From assembly GCA_002420305.1 (NCBI GenBank), contig DIHT01000087.1, positions 34,416-82,199 on the forward strand: DNA of 47,784 nucleotides, read 5' to 3'. This DNA is from Akkermansiaceae bacterium UBA5689 (GTDB lineage: Bacteria; Verrucomicrobiota; Verrucomicrobiia; Verrucomicrobiales; Akkermansiaceae). Below are positions 1-5,779 of the stretch, in pieces. Under the pieces are notes generated by a model. The model worked only from the letters and a program-made list of their open reading frames with translations, searched no databases and was not told the DNA's origin. Positions within the stretch are counted from its first letter, which is position 1; each line of letters opens with the position of its first letter. A program made the position numbers and the translations under genes.

Positions 1-49
1 CGGCCTGTCACGCCGGAGGTCGCGGGTTCGAGTCCCGTCCGCTCCGCCA
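1..49 (+). tRNA. tRNA-Asp (GTC), 3' part only
   Basis: The window opens inside a tRNA. The anticodon arm is CGGC/GCCG around a seven-base loop CTGTCAC, which gives anticodon GTC (Asp). The T arm follows with stem GCGGG/CCCGT (22-26 with 34-38) and loop TTCGAGT. Bases 39-45 form the 3' acceptor strand, 46 is the discriminator G, and an encoded CCA ends at 49. The 5' acceptor and D arm lie left of the window. tRNA 3' ends are common integration sites, and an accessory zone starts directly downstream. Confidence 0.93.
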
Positions 50-597
50 TAATTATCAACGACTTACGACGAATTCTACCAGAAGTCTACCAACTTTTTT
101 TCGGAGGGACGCAAAACCAGGCCCATTTTGAGGTGCCTGAAGCAGTGACAAGCTCGGGTTTTTTTGTCTTCGCTGCAGCTCCCTGTTGGAGATTGAGGCT
201 AAGGAGTCCTTCCTGTTGGACGCGGCCTTGGACAACCCATGAGATAAAGGTGGTAGCGGTTCGCTACTGACCACCGCTCAACAAAAGGGAGGTCTGTCCG
301 GATTCTCGGCAACGGGATGTGGCAGCGTGCGTTATTCACTAAAACGGCCGACAAGCATATGAGTAGTAGAGACGGGATCCCCAGGTGACTGGATTTCTGT
401 TTGCCCACCTCAAATGATAGTGAACGCGTAATTGGGCAAGCAGGTGCTGTCTCTCTAGGTCGCGGTGTTTCAGAGTTTTCTGGCAGTTGCGACGCGGAGC
501 AATCCGTAGAGACAGGTATGGAACAGGTGTGCCCTGACATAACGCATGACCTACTCCGCCTTTCTACAACACTTTGACAGGACCTTTGCCGGACACC
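50..597. other. Gene-poor stretch after tRNA-Asp
   Basis: No convincing gene is visible on either strand; the open frames are short, lack a plausible start context and show no family features. T-runs lie at 95-101 and 159-165, and the second follows a GC-rich CTCGGG, so a terminator for the tRNA transcript is possible, although I find no strong stem before either run. Around 434-445 is a weak match (GGCAAGCAGG) to part of the dispersed intergenic element described further right. The stretch may be the decayed edge of an integrated region. Confidence 0.5.
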
Positions 598-630
598 CAA
601 TCCACGCGGATCTGGGCGGGGTGAAGTTAG
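598..630 (-). repeat. Dispersed intergenic element, copy 1 (33-bp form)
   Basis: Read on the minus strand it starts with CTAACTTCACC directly after the stop codon of the trypsin-like gene, then CCGCCCAGATCC and GCGTGGATTG. The same 33 bases, with two differences, recur in the same orientation at 2079-2111, so the protease gene lies between two direct repeats. The ATCC-ACGC-GGAT part can form a short hairpin. Confidence 0.75.
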
Positions 631-1947
631 CTATGACCTCGTATCTCCAAAGTCTGAGAGAGGCGGCAAATAAAACCAGCGCCCAAGAGGCAAGACAGCG
701 CCGACAGTAGACTTGCTGATAAACCAGCGCTCTGCCGCCTCTAGTTCCTTGTAACAAAAGTCTCCTAATTCATTAGCACCAATTTTCTCAAGGTAAAATC
801 GATAGTAGGGTGCCATTTTATTTTTCAGCAACATGGTTTGCTCAATATAAAGTTCCCTACCCAGCTTAATGGCCTTCGCGTAGGTGTTAACAAGCTCATT
901 GGTGCTTTTGCGAAAGTTTGATTTCTTTGCGCGACCGAGAGACTGGTTAAGAGCAATTACGGGGCGCAATATTGGGTTGGAGTAAAATCGTTTAAATGCC
1001 TCAGAATAAGTTGTTCTCGCTCCAATAAAGGAATTTCCGTTTAGGACAAATCCCGTCTCTGTTGGGGTGAGTGAATAAATCAAGGTAAGGATTAGGACCG
1101 ACTCTATATACTCTTTCATATAGTCAGATCCCTTCATAAATTCCGCTGCAGGCAAAGTCGTCCAAGAAGCTGCAGCAACAAGTGTAGAAACAGATTTCCA
1201 TGGTTTAGTTTTGGCTACCTCGACATCGTTGGCGGGTTCAAATAACAACTCATCCTCGTGATCCTTTTTGGGCGGACTTGAACCCCATAAGGAATCAATG
1301 GGTTTGACGTCACTTCGTAATCCCCATGTGTTTAGTCCCATTACTTTAAAGGTTTCCCTGTCAATCAGGGCACCCCCGCTAGATCCAGGCTTTGTGGCGC
1401 AGGTAGTCAGAATAGCTTTTTTAGTAACGTTAGAGACTTCTCCATGAAGTACATCCATATGTTTGTCACCATCGTTGTCTCCAATAACGGTGACCCGATT
1501 CCCTTTTTCTATCTTTGGAAGATTAGTGTACATCAAGAAAGCCAACCGTCTCTTTTTTAGAAGCTCTAGCTTTACACCATCACCACCAGCCTTGAATTTA
1601 AGCTCCTTGTTTTCTTTTCCGTCTTCGGAAACCGCCTCTATCTCTCCGGCGTTTGTTGAGTAACACGCAAACTTTCCAAATCCTCGGATGAGCTGGTTTT
1701 TTGAATCTCGGATCTCAATTTTTTTCGCACCCTCGATTACGTGTGCGTTGGTATAAATCCACTGAGTTCCGTTTTCGTCCACTAGAAATGCGCTTCCATT
1801 CGCTAAGGGTTTATTCCCCTCACCATAGGTCCTCACGAAAAAGACACATTCCAAAGCCTCTTCAATTGACTCGGGTGGACGGGCACTAAGAGAATGCAAG
1901 CCTAGTGAAAGGACTAGAACGATTAGGGTCCACCGTCTTCCGTACAT
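631..1947 (-). CDS. Secreted trypsin-like serine protease
   Basis: The 438-residue product starts with a signal peptide (about 1-22, hydrophobic LIVLVLSLGL core). A chymotrypsin/trypsin-like fold follows: GSAFLVD near 51, TNAHVIEG with the likely catalytic His69, Asp123 in GGDGVKLEL as candidate acid, and TKPGSSGGAL with the likely nucleophile Ser190. The family cleaves proteins, often in quality control. Residues about 220-438 match no family I recognise and are rich in aromatic and basic residues. The gene appears lower in GC than the large genes to the right, and its stop codon directly abuts a copy of the dispersed element. Both fit acquisition as a discrete module. The exact acid residue is uncertain. 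Confidence 0.85.
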   Translation of the reverse strand: MYGRRWTLIVLVLSLGLHSLSARPPESIEEALECVFFVRTYGEGNKPLANGSAFLVDENGTQWIYTNAHVIEGAKKIEIRDSKNQLIRGFGKFACYSTNAGEIEAVSEDGKENKELKFKAGGDGVKLELLKKRRLAFLMYTNLPKIEKGNRVTVIGDNDGDKHMDVLHGEVSNVTKKAILTTCATKPGSSGGALIDRETFKVMGLNTWGLRSDVKPIDSLWGSSPPKKDHEDELLFEPANDVEVAKTKPWKSVSTLVAAASWTTLPAAEFMKGSDYMKEYIESVLILTLIYSLTPTETGFVLNGNSFIGARTTYSEAFKRFYSNPILRPVIALNQSLGRAKKSNFRKSTNELVNTYAKAIKLGRELYIEQTMLLKNKMAPYYRFYLEKIGANELGDFCYKELEAAERWFISKSTVGAVLPLGRWFYLPPLSDFGDTRS

Positions 1948-2027
1948 GCTTTCTAATTAAGTTTCTTGCGAAGATAGACAAGGATAGAGTTCTAGGCTCC
2001 TTATCAAAAATACTCATTTCTATACTC

Positions 2028-2111
2028 GTTCGGCAAGCAGGCGGGATTGTGTCTGCTGGGCGTAGGGTGATATTGTTACAATCCACGCGGATCCGGGCGG
2101 GGTGAGGTTAG
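2028..2111 (-). repeat. Dispersed intergenic element, copy 2
   Basis: On the minus strand it begins CTAACCTCACCCCGCCC, continues GATCCGCGTGGATTG (the 33-bp form, 2079-2111), and about 15 bases later carries ACGCCCAGCAGACACAA followed by TCCCGCCTGCTTGCC. The latter is a diverged version of the CAGCCACAAG...CTTGCC core in the other copies. It lies between the small membrane-protein gene and the start of the protease gene, about 80 bases before that start. The core keeps the CAA...TTG arms around a C-rich loop. Confidence 0.65.
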
Positions 2112-2143
2112 TAACACGCGACGGCAATATCGTTAGAGTCAAT

Positions 2144-2422
2144 CTACTCGTTCTTGGTGGCAAGCCTTAGAAGGCACCACCGCATGTCAGTTAAAACCTT
2201 TACAATAAAACCTGTAAAAAACATTTGAAGTGAGACTCCAAGGCAAATGAAAAAACTCTGCGCGCTTCCCGATAAAACCAACATTATTGAACCTAAACCT
2301 GCAATTAGTCCCAACAGCCAGAAAAGCCCCTCCCACCACGTGCCCGGAGGTTCTTCCGGTTGTCTTTTCTGCCTTGGTGTAGATTCGCTAGGTAGCACGA
2401 TTTCTGTCTCTTCTTCGCTCAT
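2144..2422 (-). CDS. Small two-helix membrane protein, unknown function
   Basis: The 92-residue product has an acidic, proline-rich N-terminal cytosolic-looking tail (1-28) and two predicted membrane helices (about 31-51 and 55-77), then a short basic tail. I recognise no family. The ATG is preceded on the minus strand by GGTGTGAGGTATT, a plausible ribosome binding site that sits at the end of the neighbouring dispersed element. Gene and element together form one unit of the accessory array. Confidence 0.65.
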   Translation of the reverse strand: MSEEETEIVLPSESTPRQKRQPEEPPGTWWEGLFWLLGLIAGLGSIMLVLSGSAQSFFICLGVSLQMFFTGFIVKVLTDMRWCLLRLATKNE

Positions 2423-2453
2423 AATACCTCACACCTATCACTTGCGTGCCCTT

Positions 2454-2500
2454 GAGAGCAAGCACGGGACTTGTGGCTGCCGGGGGCGGCGTGAGGTTAG
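2454..2500 (-). repeat. Dispersed intergenic element, copy 3
   Basis: On the minus strand it runs TAACCTCACGCCGCCCCC, GGCAGCCACAAG, TCCCGTG, CTTGCTCTC. The TAA is the stop codon of the pentapeptide-tail remnant. The arms CAAG and CTTG can pair around a CCCG-containing loop. About 20 bases further come AGTGATAGG and the ribosome binding site of the small membrane-protein gene; similar GATAGG/GATAGTG strings precede other gene starts in the array. Confidence 0.75.
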
Positions 2501-2682
2501 TCCTGAGCTAGAGCGATCCGGACAAACTTCTTTTCGGCATCTAGCGGCACGGTGGCAGTCACCGTCTCTGGCTGCGCAACCCTAGCCACAAGGTTCTTCT
2601 GCCTGTAATCTCTGATGCGCTTCCGGAGTGACGTCGAAACACACGAGTACCTGATGGCAGGTAACGTTGTACCTAACTTCAC
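2497..2682 (-). pseudogene. 3' remnant of a pentapeptide-family gene
   Basis: The last 27 codons read QPETVTATVPLDAEKKF followed by VRIALAQD, nearly the same as the end of the pentapeptide protein encoded on the other strand at 3018-4040. The preceding roughly 34 codons, from a GTG at 2682, show no pentapeptide or coiled-coil pattern. The simplest reading is a truncated copy that kept only its 3' end and the element that follows. Expression as a 61-residue protein cannot be excluded, but no start signal is convincing. Confidence 0.6.
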
Positions 2683-2748
2683 CGGGGACCTACCCCGGGG
2701 TTTTCGCCATAAAACCGACCCAAACTGAGCCTGTCTCCGTCAACAGGA

Positions 2749-2886
2749 TCATCCGCCTTTGAAGGCGCGGTAGATAAGGAAAATACCGATAACAGTGACG
2801 ACGCAGAACGTGATAGTGCCAATACCAGACGATCCAGAGTCTTCTTGCGCAGCTTCAGCCAGCAGCATGAAATCAATAATCTTCAT
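2749..2886 (-). CDS. 45-residue single-helix membrane protein (putative)
   Basis: A short frame from ATG at 2886 to TGA at 2749 encodes MKIIDFMLLAEAAQ, a short polar linker with a GSSG turn, then a strongly hydrophobic segment (TITFCVVTVIGIFLIY) and a basic RAFKGG end. The N-out, positive-inside layout is typical of small membrane proteins. There is no clear Shine-Dalgarno sequence and the function is unknown. An inner ATG at 2868 is an alternative start. It is kept because the composition is unlike random translation and the neighbouring genes are also small. Confidence 0.45.
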   Translation of the reverse strand: MKIIDFMLLAEAAQEDSGSSGIGTITFCVVTVIGIFLIYRAFKGG

Positions 2887-2960
2887 CGGTGATTACTAGC
2901 ACGATTTCCCATTCTGTCGATTCATGAACACCGAACCGGCAGCAATTCTTTCTGAGCAAA

Positions 2961-2986
2961 CGGCAGCCACAAGCCCCGTGCTTGCC
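2961..2986 (+). repeat. Dispersed intergenic element, copy 4 (core only)
   Basis: CGGCAGCCACAAG, CCCCGTG, CTTGCC on the plus strand, about 30 bases before the pentapeptide gene start, followed by GAGTGATAGGAG next to that start. The TAACC...GCCGCC half seen in copies 3 and 5 is missing here. Confidence 0.65.
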
Positions 2987-3017
2987 CACTGCGCCGCGCG
3001 AGTGATAGGAGTTCTCC

Positions 3018-4040
3018 ATGCAGAAGCTACTTGCTCTCCTTGTCGTCGCCCTCAGCTCCGTAATGCTGCAGGCGCAGACTGTCTGGTTCATTGAGAACAT
3101 CAATGAAACTACTGGGCTTCGGTATGGGGTGATCCAGATCGACGGCCAAGGAACCTTCACGATCATCCCTGATGGGGATCTCAGTGGGGCCAACCTCAGT
3201 GGAGCCGACCTTAGCTATGCTAACCTTAGAAATACCAATCTCAGCGGTGCGAACCTCAGTGGAGCCGACTTATTCAATGCCGAGCTCAGAGGGACCGATC
3301 TTAGTAACGCTAATCTCAGCGGGGCCTCTCTTTGGTCTGCCGAACTCAACGGTGCCATCCGCACAGGAGCCGACTTCAGCAACGCGAATCTCTCCTTCGC
3401 TGATTTCGGAAGCGGCCCTATGTATAACGCCGACCTGACCGGGGCCGCGATAAGCAACGCTCGCCTCGGCGAAATCGACTTGGGCACGCTATTTGATACG
3501 CTTCTCAGGAGAACCTGGGATGAGATTGAAACCCTCAATCCGTTAGTCGTAGCAAACACCGCAAAGGTCGGAATTACTCCAGAACAAGCGACTCTAATCC
3601 AGTCGAACACGACCGATATCGTTACAAATGCGGACCAAATCGATGTTTTAAGCGCAAGGATAGACGCGACGAGCGTGCAGATGCGCCAGGTGGATACAAA
3701 CTCGGACGCAATTGATAGCTTCAGGGATACGATAACCGCGATGAGCGTGCAGATGCGGCAGCTCAATGCGCGACTCGACGACCTGCAGGCCTCTATTGAA
3801 GAAAAGGACCAACAGATTGCTGAACTCTCACAAAGACCAACACTAGAGCAGGTGCAAGATGCCCGTGCTGGATCACTAGTGTTTCGTGCAGACGAGGAAA
3901 CCAATGCCGTCACCCTTGAGTTTGAAATTCAGAGCAGCGAGAACCTGCAGGATTGGGTTGCGCGGCCCGAGACGGTGACTGCCACCGTGCCACTAGATAA
4001 CGAAAAGAAGTTTGTCCGAATTGCTTTAGCTCAGGAGTAA
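3018..4040 (+). CDS. Secreted pentapeptide-repeat / coiled-coil protein
   Basis: The 340-residue product has a signal peptide (1-18 or 20). Pentapeptide repeats of the A(D/N)LSG type fill about 54-155 (DLSGANLSGADL, NLSGANLSGADL), which should form a right-handed beta helix. A heptad-rich segment follows (about 185-275), with a repeated SVQMRQ motif at 219-224 and 243-248. A C-terminal tail (about 285-340) reads FEIQSSENLQDWVARPE and ends KKFVRIALAQE. Tails of this kind recur in Verrucomicrobia secreted proteins, from memory. A truncated, inverted copy of the tail lies at 2497-2582. The RBS region GATAGGAG belongs to the preceding element. The role is unknown; surface structure or assembly is a guess. 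Confidence 0.8.
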   Translation: MQKLLALLVVALSSVMLQAQTVWFIENINETTGLRYGVIQIDGQGTFTIIPDGDLSGANLSGADLSYANLRNTNLSGANLSGADLFNAELRGTDLSNANLSGASLWSAELNGAIRTGADFSNANLSFADFGSGPMYNADLTGAAISNARLGEIDLGTLFDTLLRRTWDEIETLNPLVVANTAKVGITPEQATLIQSNTTDIVTNADQIDVLSARIDATSVQMRQVDTNSDAIDSFRDTITAMSVQMRQLNARLDDLQASIEEKDQQIAELSQRPTLEQVQDARAGSLVFRADEETNAVTLEFEIQSSENLQDWVARPETVTATVPLDNEKKFVRIALAQE

Positions 4041-4088
4041 CCCCACGCCGCCCCCGGTAGCCGCAAGGCACCTTGCTTGCTACCGGCG
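4038..4088 (+). repeat. Dispersed intergenic element, copy 5 (perfect bulged hairpin)
   Basis: The element starts at the TAA stop of the pentapeptide gene: TAACCCCACGCCGCC, then CCGGTAGC (4054-4061) which pairs with GCTACCGG (4079-4086). Inside it GCAAGG (63-68 of this hundred) pairs with CCTTGC (71-76). One unpaired C on one side and TT on the other give an asymmetric bulged stem. This is the best-folded copy and could act as a terminator-like RNA structure or a recombination site. Confidence 0.75.
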
Positions 4089-4139
4089 CCAACGACCTGT
4101 GCGAACCTATATTTTCACTCTAACCTGTTTGTTATTAAA

Positions 4140-4739
4140 GTGTTGAGAAAACTTTCAGATAGGCTTCACACAGCATGGTTCATTGTTGGTATTTTGCTTA
4201 TTCTTGTGGGGCTGTGCCTAACTGCATTCGCAACAACAGGGCAGTTCGGCGGCTTTGGGTTTCTCGCAATTCTGGTAGGCGCTCTTGCAACTTGTTGGTG
4301 TCCCTTTGCCGAGCCCGAATCGGGAGAAGAAAAAAGACTTAAGGAATTAGAGGAGGCTCTTGCCGAAGAAGAAAATTCACCCTACCCCGACCAACAAGAA
4401 ATTAAGGGGCTACGAAAAGCTGTGGCTCACTACCGAGGGCATCTCGGGAAAAACCTGCATGGCCTCGTAACAGAGTGGCACGGGAACGGCCAGAAAGCGG
4501 AAGAGGCAACCTACGAAGACGGCAAATTGCACGGCCTCGCGATCGCTTGGCACGAGAATGGCCAAAAAAAGGCAGAGACAACCTTCAAAGACGACGAGTT
4601 GGATGGCCTTGCAACGAAGTGGCACGAGAGCGGCCAGAAGCGTTCAGAACTCATTTGGAAAGGCGACAAGCTGGTTGCCGCGAAATACTGGAACAGCAAA
4701 GGCGAAGCGGTTGAGACATATGAGGAGGCAAAGAAGTGA
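4140..4739 (+). CDS. Membrane-anchored MORN_2 (YwqK-like) repeat protein
   Basis: From GTG at 4140 the product is 199 residues: two membrane helices (about 12-31 and 37-54), a charged linker rich in Glu/Lys (60-95), then three repeats of the toxin-antitoxin YwqK/MORN_2 type at about 107-128, 130-151 and 154-175. Each carries HG or DG, then WH.(N/S)GQK and E...(W/Y/F). In-frame upstream codons back to 4077 overlap the dispersed element, so I prefer the GTG. The repeat class is named for an antitoxin component, but most members have no proven toxin and none is seen here. The role is unknown. Confidence 0.7.
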   Translation: MLRKLSDRLHTAWFIVGILLILVGLCLTAFATTGQFGGFGFLAILVGALATCWCPFAEPESGEEKRLKELEEALAEEENSPYPDQQEIKGLRKAVAHYRGHLGKNLHGLVTEWHGNGQKAEEATYEDGKLHGLAIAWHENGQKKAETTFKDDELDGLATKWHESGQKRSELIWKGDKLVAAKYWNSKGEAVETYEEAKK

Positions 4740-4776
4740 CAACCCCCGCCCCGGCAGCCACAAGGCCCCGCGCTTG
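4740..4776 (+). repeat. Dispersed intergenic element, copy 6
   Basis: It starts right after the TGA of the MORN_2 gene: CAACCCCCGCCCC, GGCAGCCACAAG, GCCCCGCG, CTTG. CAAG and CTTG flank a C-rich loop as in the other copies. CACTGATAGTG follows 26 bases later and contains the GTG start of the next gene. Confidence 0.7.
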
Positions 4777-4808
4777 TTTAATGGCATGAAAGCTGCTTTG
4801 CACTGATA

Positions 4809-5474
4809 GTGAGAAAGCAACTTTTAGTCGTATTTGGAGCTCTCTTAGCTGGGGGAGCTCAGGCAGCAACTTTTTTGACGGTCGCGGGGATCGGAAGCAA
4901 TATGGTGGATGGAAACCCGGGAGGAAATCCCCTAAGTAATATTATCCAAGGTGCTGGCATTGGTTTCGATGCCGCTGAGCCTCACAACCGAATAGGTGGG
5001 GTTTGGTATACGGATGCACCGGGGGGCTTTCCGTCGGACTACATTAACGTCCGGACCGGACCGGAGCATCTTTGGTTTGACCTAGGAACCGATGTTACCC
5101 TAACCGAAATCAGTTGTTGGGGTTACTCCACCGGGAATGCGAATGGAATGCGGGAGTTTAACATCCGGTTTGCAACCGATGCAGAAGGTGGTGCGATTGG
5201 GCTGGGCGATGAGGCTTATGGGTCGTCGATCGTCCTCAATCCTTCTTTCGTAGCCATTCAGGATACGCTCCCTCGACAGAGCTTTAGCTTTGATCCGGTC
5301 AGTGCCCGCTACGTGCAGGTCGAGGCGACCTCGACGTTCTTTAATCAACCTGGAGCAGGAGCTGGCGGTGATCGTCTTGGGATTGGTGAGATTGCTTTCG
5401 AGGCAATTCCCGAGCCATCCTCGGCTCTTTTGGCCTTTCTCGGAGTGGCTCTTTTGGGGCGTCGGAAGCGGTAG
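4809..5474 (+). CDS. PEP-CTERM protein with a discoidin-like module
   Basis: The 221-residue product has a signal peptide (1-19), a single module of about 175 residues and a PEP-CTERM sorting signal (IPEPSSALLAFLG from 200, then a basic RRKR end). The module carries GIGSNMVDGNPGGNP, NIIQGAGIGF, DAPGGFPSD, WFDLG, EIS.WGYSTGNANG and GGDRLGIGEIAFE, a pattern I assign loosely to F5/8 type C (discoidin-like) carbohydrate-binding folds. PEP-CTERM proteins are normally processed by an exosortase, which is not in this window. The GTG start lies in the GATAGTG string. The module is shared with the next two genes. Confidence 0.8.
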   Translation: MRKQLLVVFGALLAGGAQAATFLTVAGIGSNMVDGNPGGNPLSNIIQGAGIGFDAAEPHNRIGGVWYTDAPGGFPSDYINVRTGPEHLWFDLGTDVTLTEISCWGYSTGNANGMREFNIRFATDAEGGAIGLGDEAYGSSIVLNPSFVAIQDTLPRQSFSFDPVSARYVQVEATSTFFNQPGAGAGGDRLGIGEIAFEAIPEPSSALLAFLGVALLGRRKR

Positions 5475-5499
5475 CGCTTCAAGCGACTGATTTGCCTAG

Positions 5500-5529
5500 A
5501 TGGCTCCGTATAGACGGGGCCATTTTTTT
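5500..5529 (+). terminator. Rho-independent terminator
   Basis: ATGGCTCCGT (5500-5509) pairs with ACGGGGCCAT (5514-5523), with one mismatch-like G-T, around a four-base loop, and is followed by a seven-T tract. It sits 26 bases after the PEP-CTERM gene and separates it from the next paralogue. Confidence 0.85.
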
Positions 5530-5779
5530 ATCCGCGGACCAAGGTGAGGAGATCGGATGTATTCCATCTAGCGAGGTGTGCCAATGGCGGACCACCGGGG
5601 AACCAGAGTGCCCCTAGCTGAGATGCCATCAGGGATGGAGTTACGTGGTTCATGTAACAGGGATCAGGTGCAGGATCGAGGGTGCAGGATATACGTGGCA
5701 TGGTTCTCGCTTCGATGTTGTGGCAAACCACCGGACTGTTAAACTAATTGTGGCACTCCAATCACTATCCCAACCACCC
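5530..5779 (+). other. Leader region before the second tandem paralogue
   Basis: About 250 bases without a supported gene. The open frame continues upstream of the preferred ATG at 5780, but those codons encode no recognisable sequence and precede a clear signal peptide. A short direct repeat is present at about 5660-5693 (AGGTGCAGGATC and AGGGTGCAGGAT). The AT-rich stretch around 5735-5750 could hold a promoter, but I see no clear -35/-10 pair. Confidence 0.4.

Noticed and set aside
3190..3430. Short periodic DNA repeat that could look like a CRISPR or tandem repeat
   Set aside because: The period is about 15 bases and follows the pentapeptide code in one reading frame; spacers and conserved direct repeats are absent.
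3215..3913. Long antisense open frame over the pentapeptide gene
   Set aside because: It mirrors the periodic pentapeptide code (Ser/Ala/Leu-rich text), has no start context, and the sense strand has a clear protein with a signal peptide.
2028..4776. Classical integron cassette array with attC sites
   Set aside because: The intergenic element has cassette-like position and a bulged hairpin, but no matched RYYYAAC/GTTRRRY ends in each copy, the genes are in both orientations, and no integrase is visible. I keep a cassette-like organisation as an open question, not as an integron.
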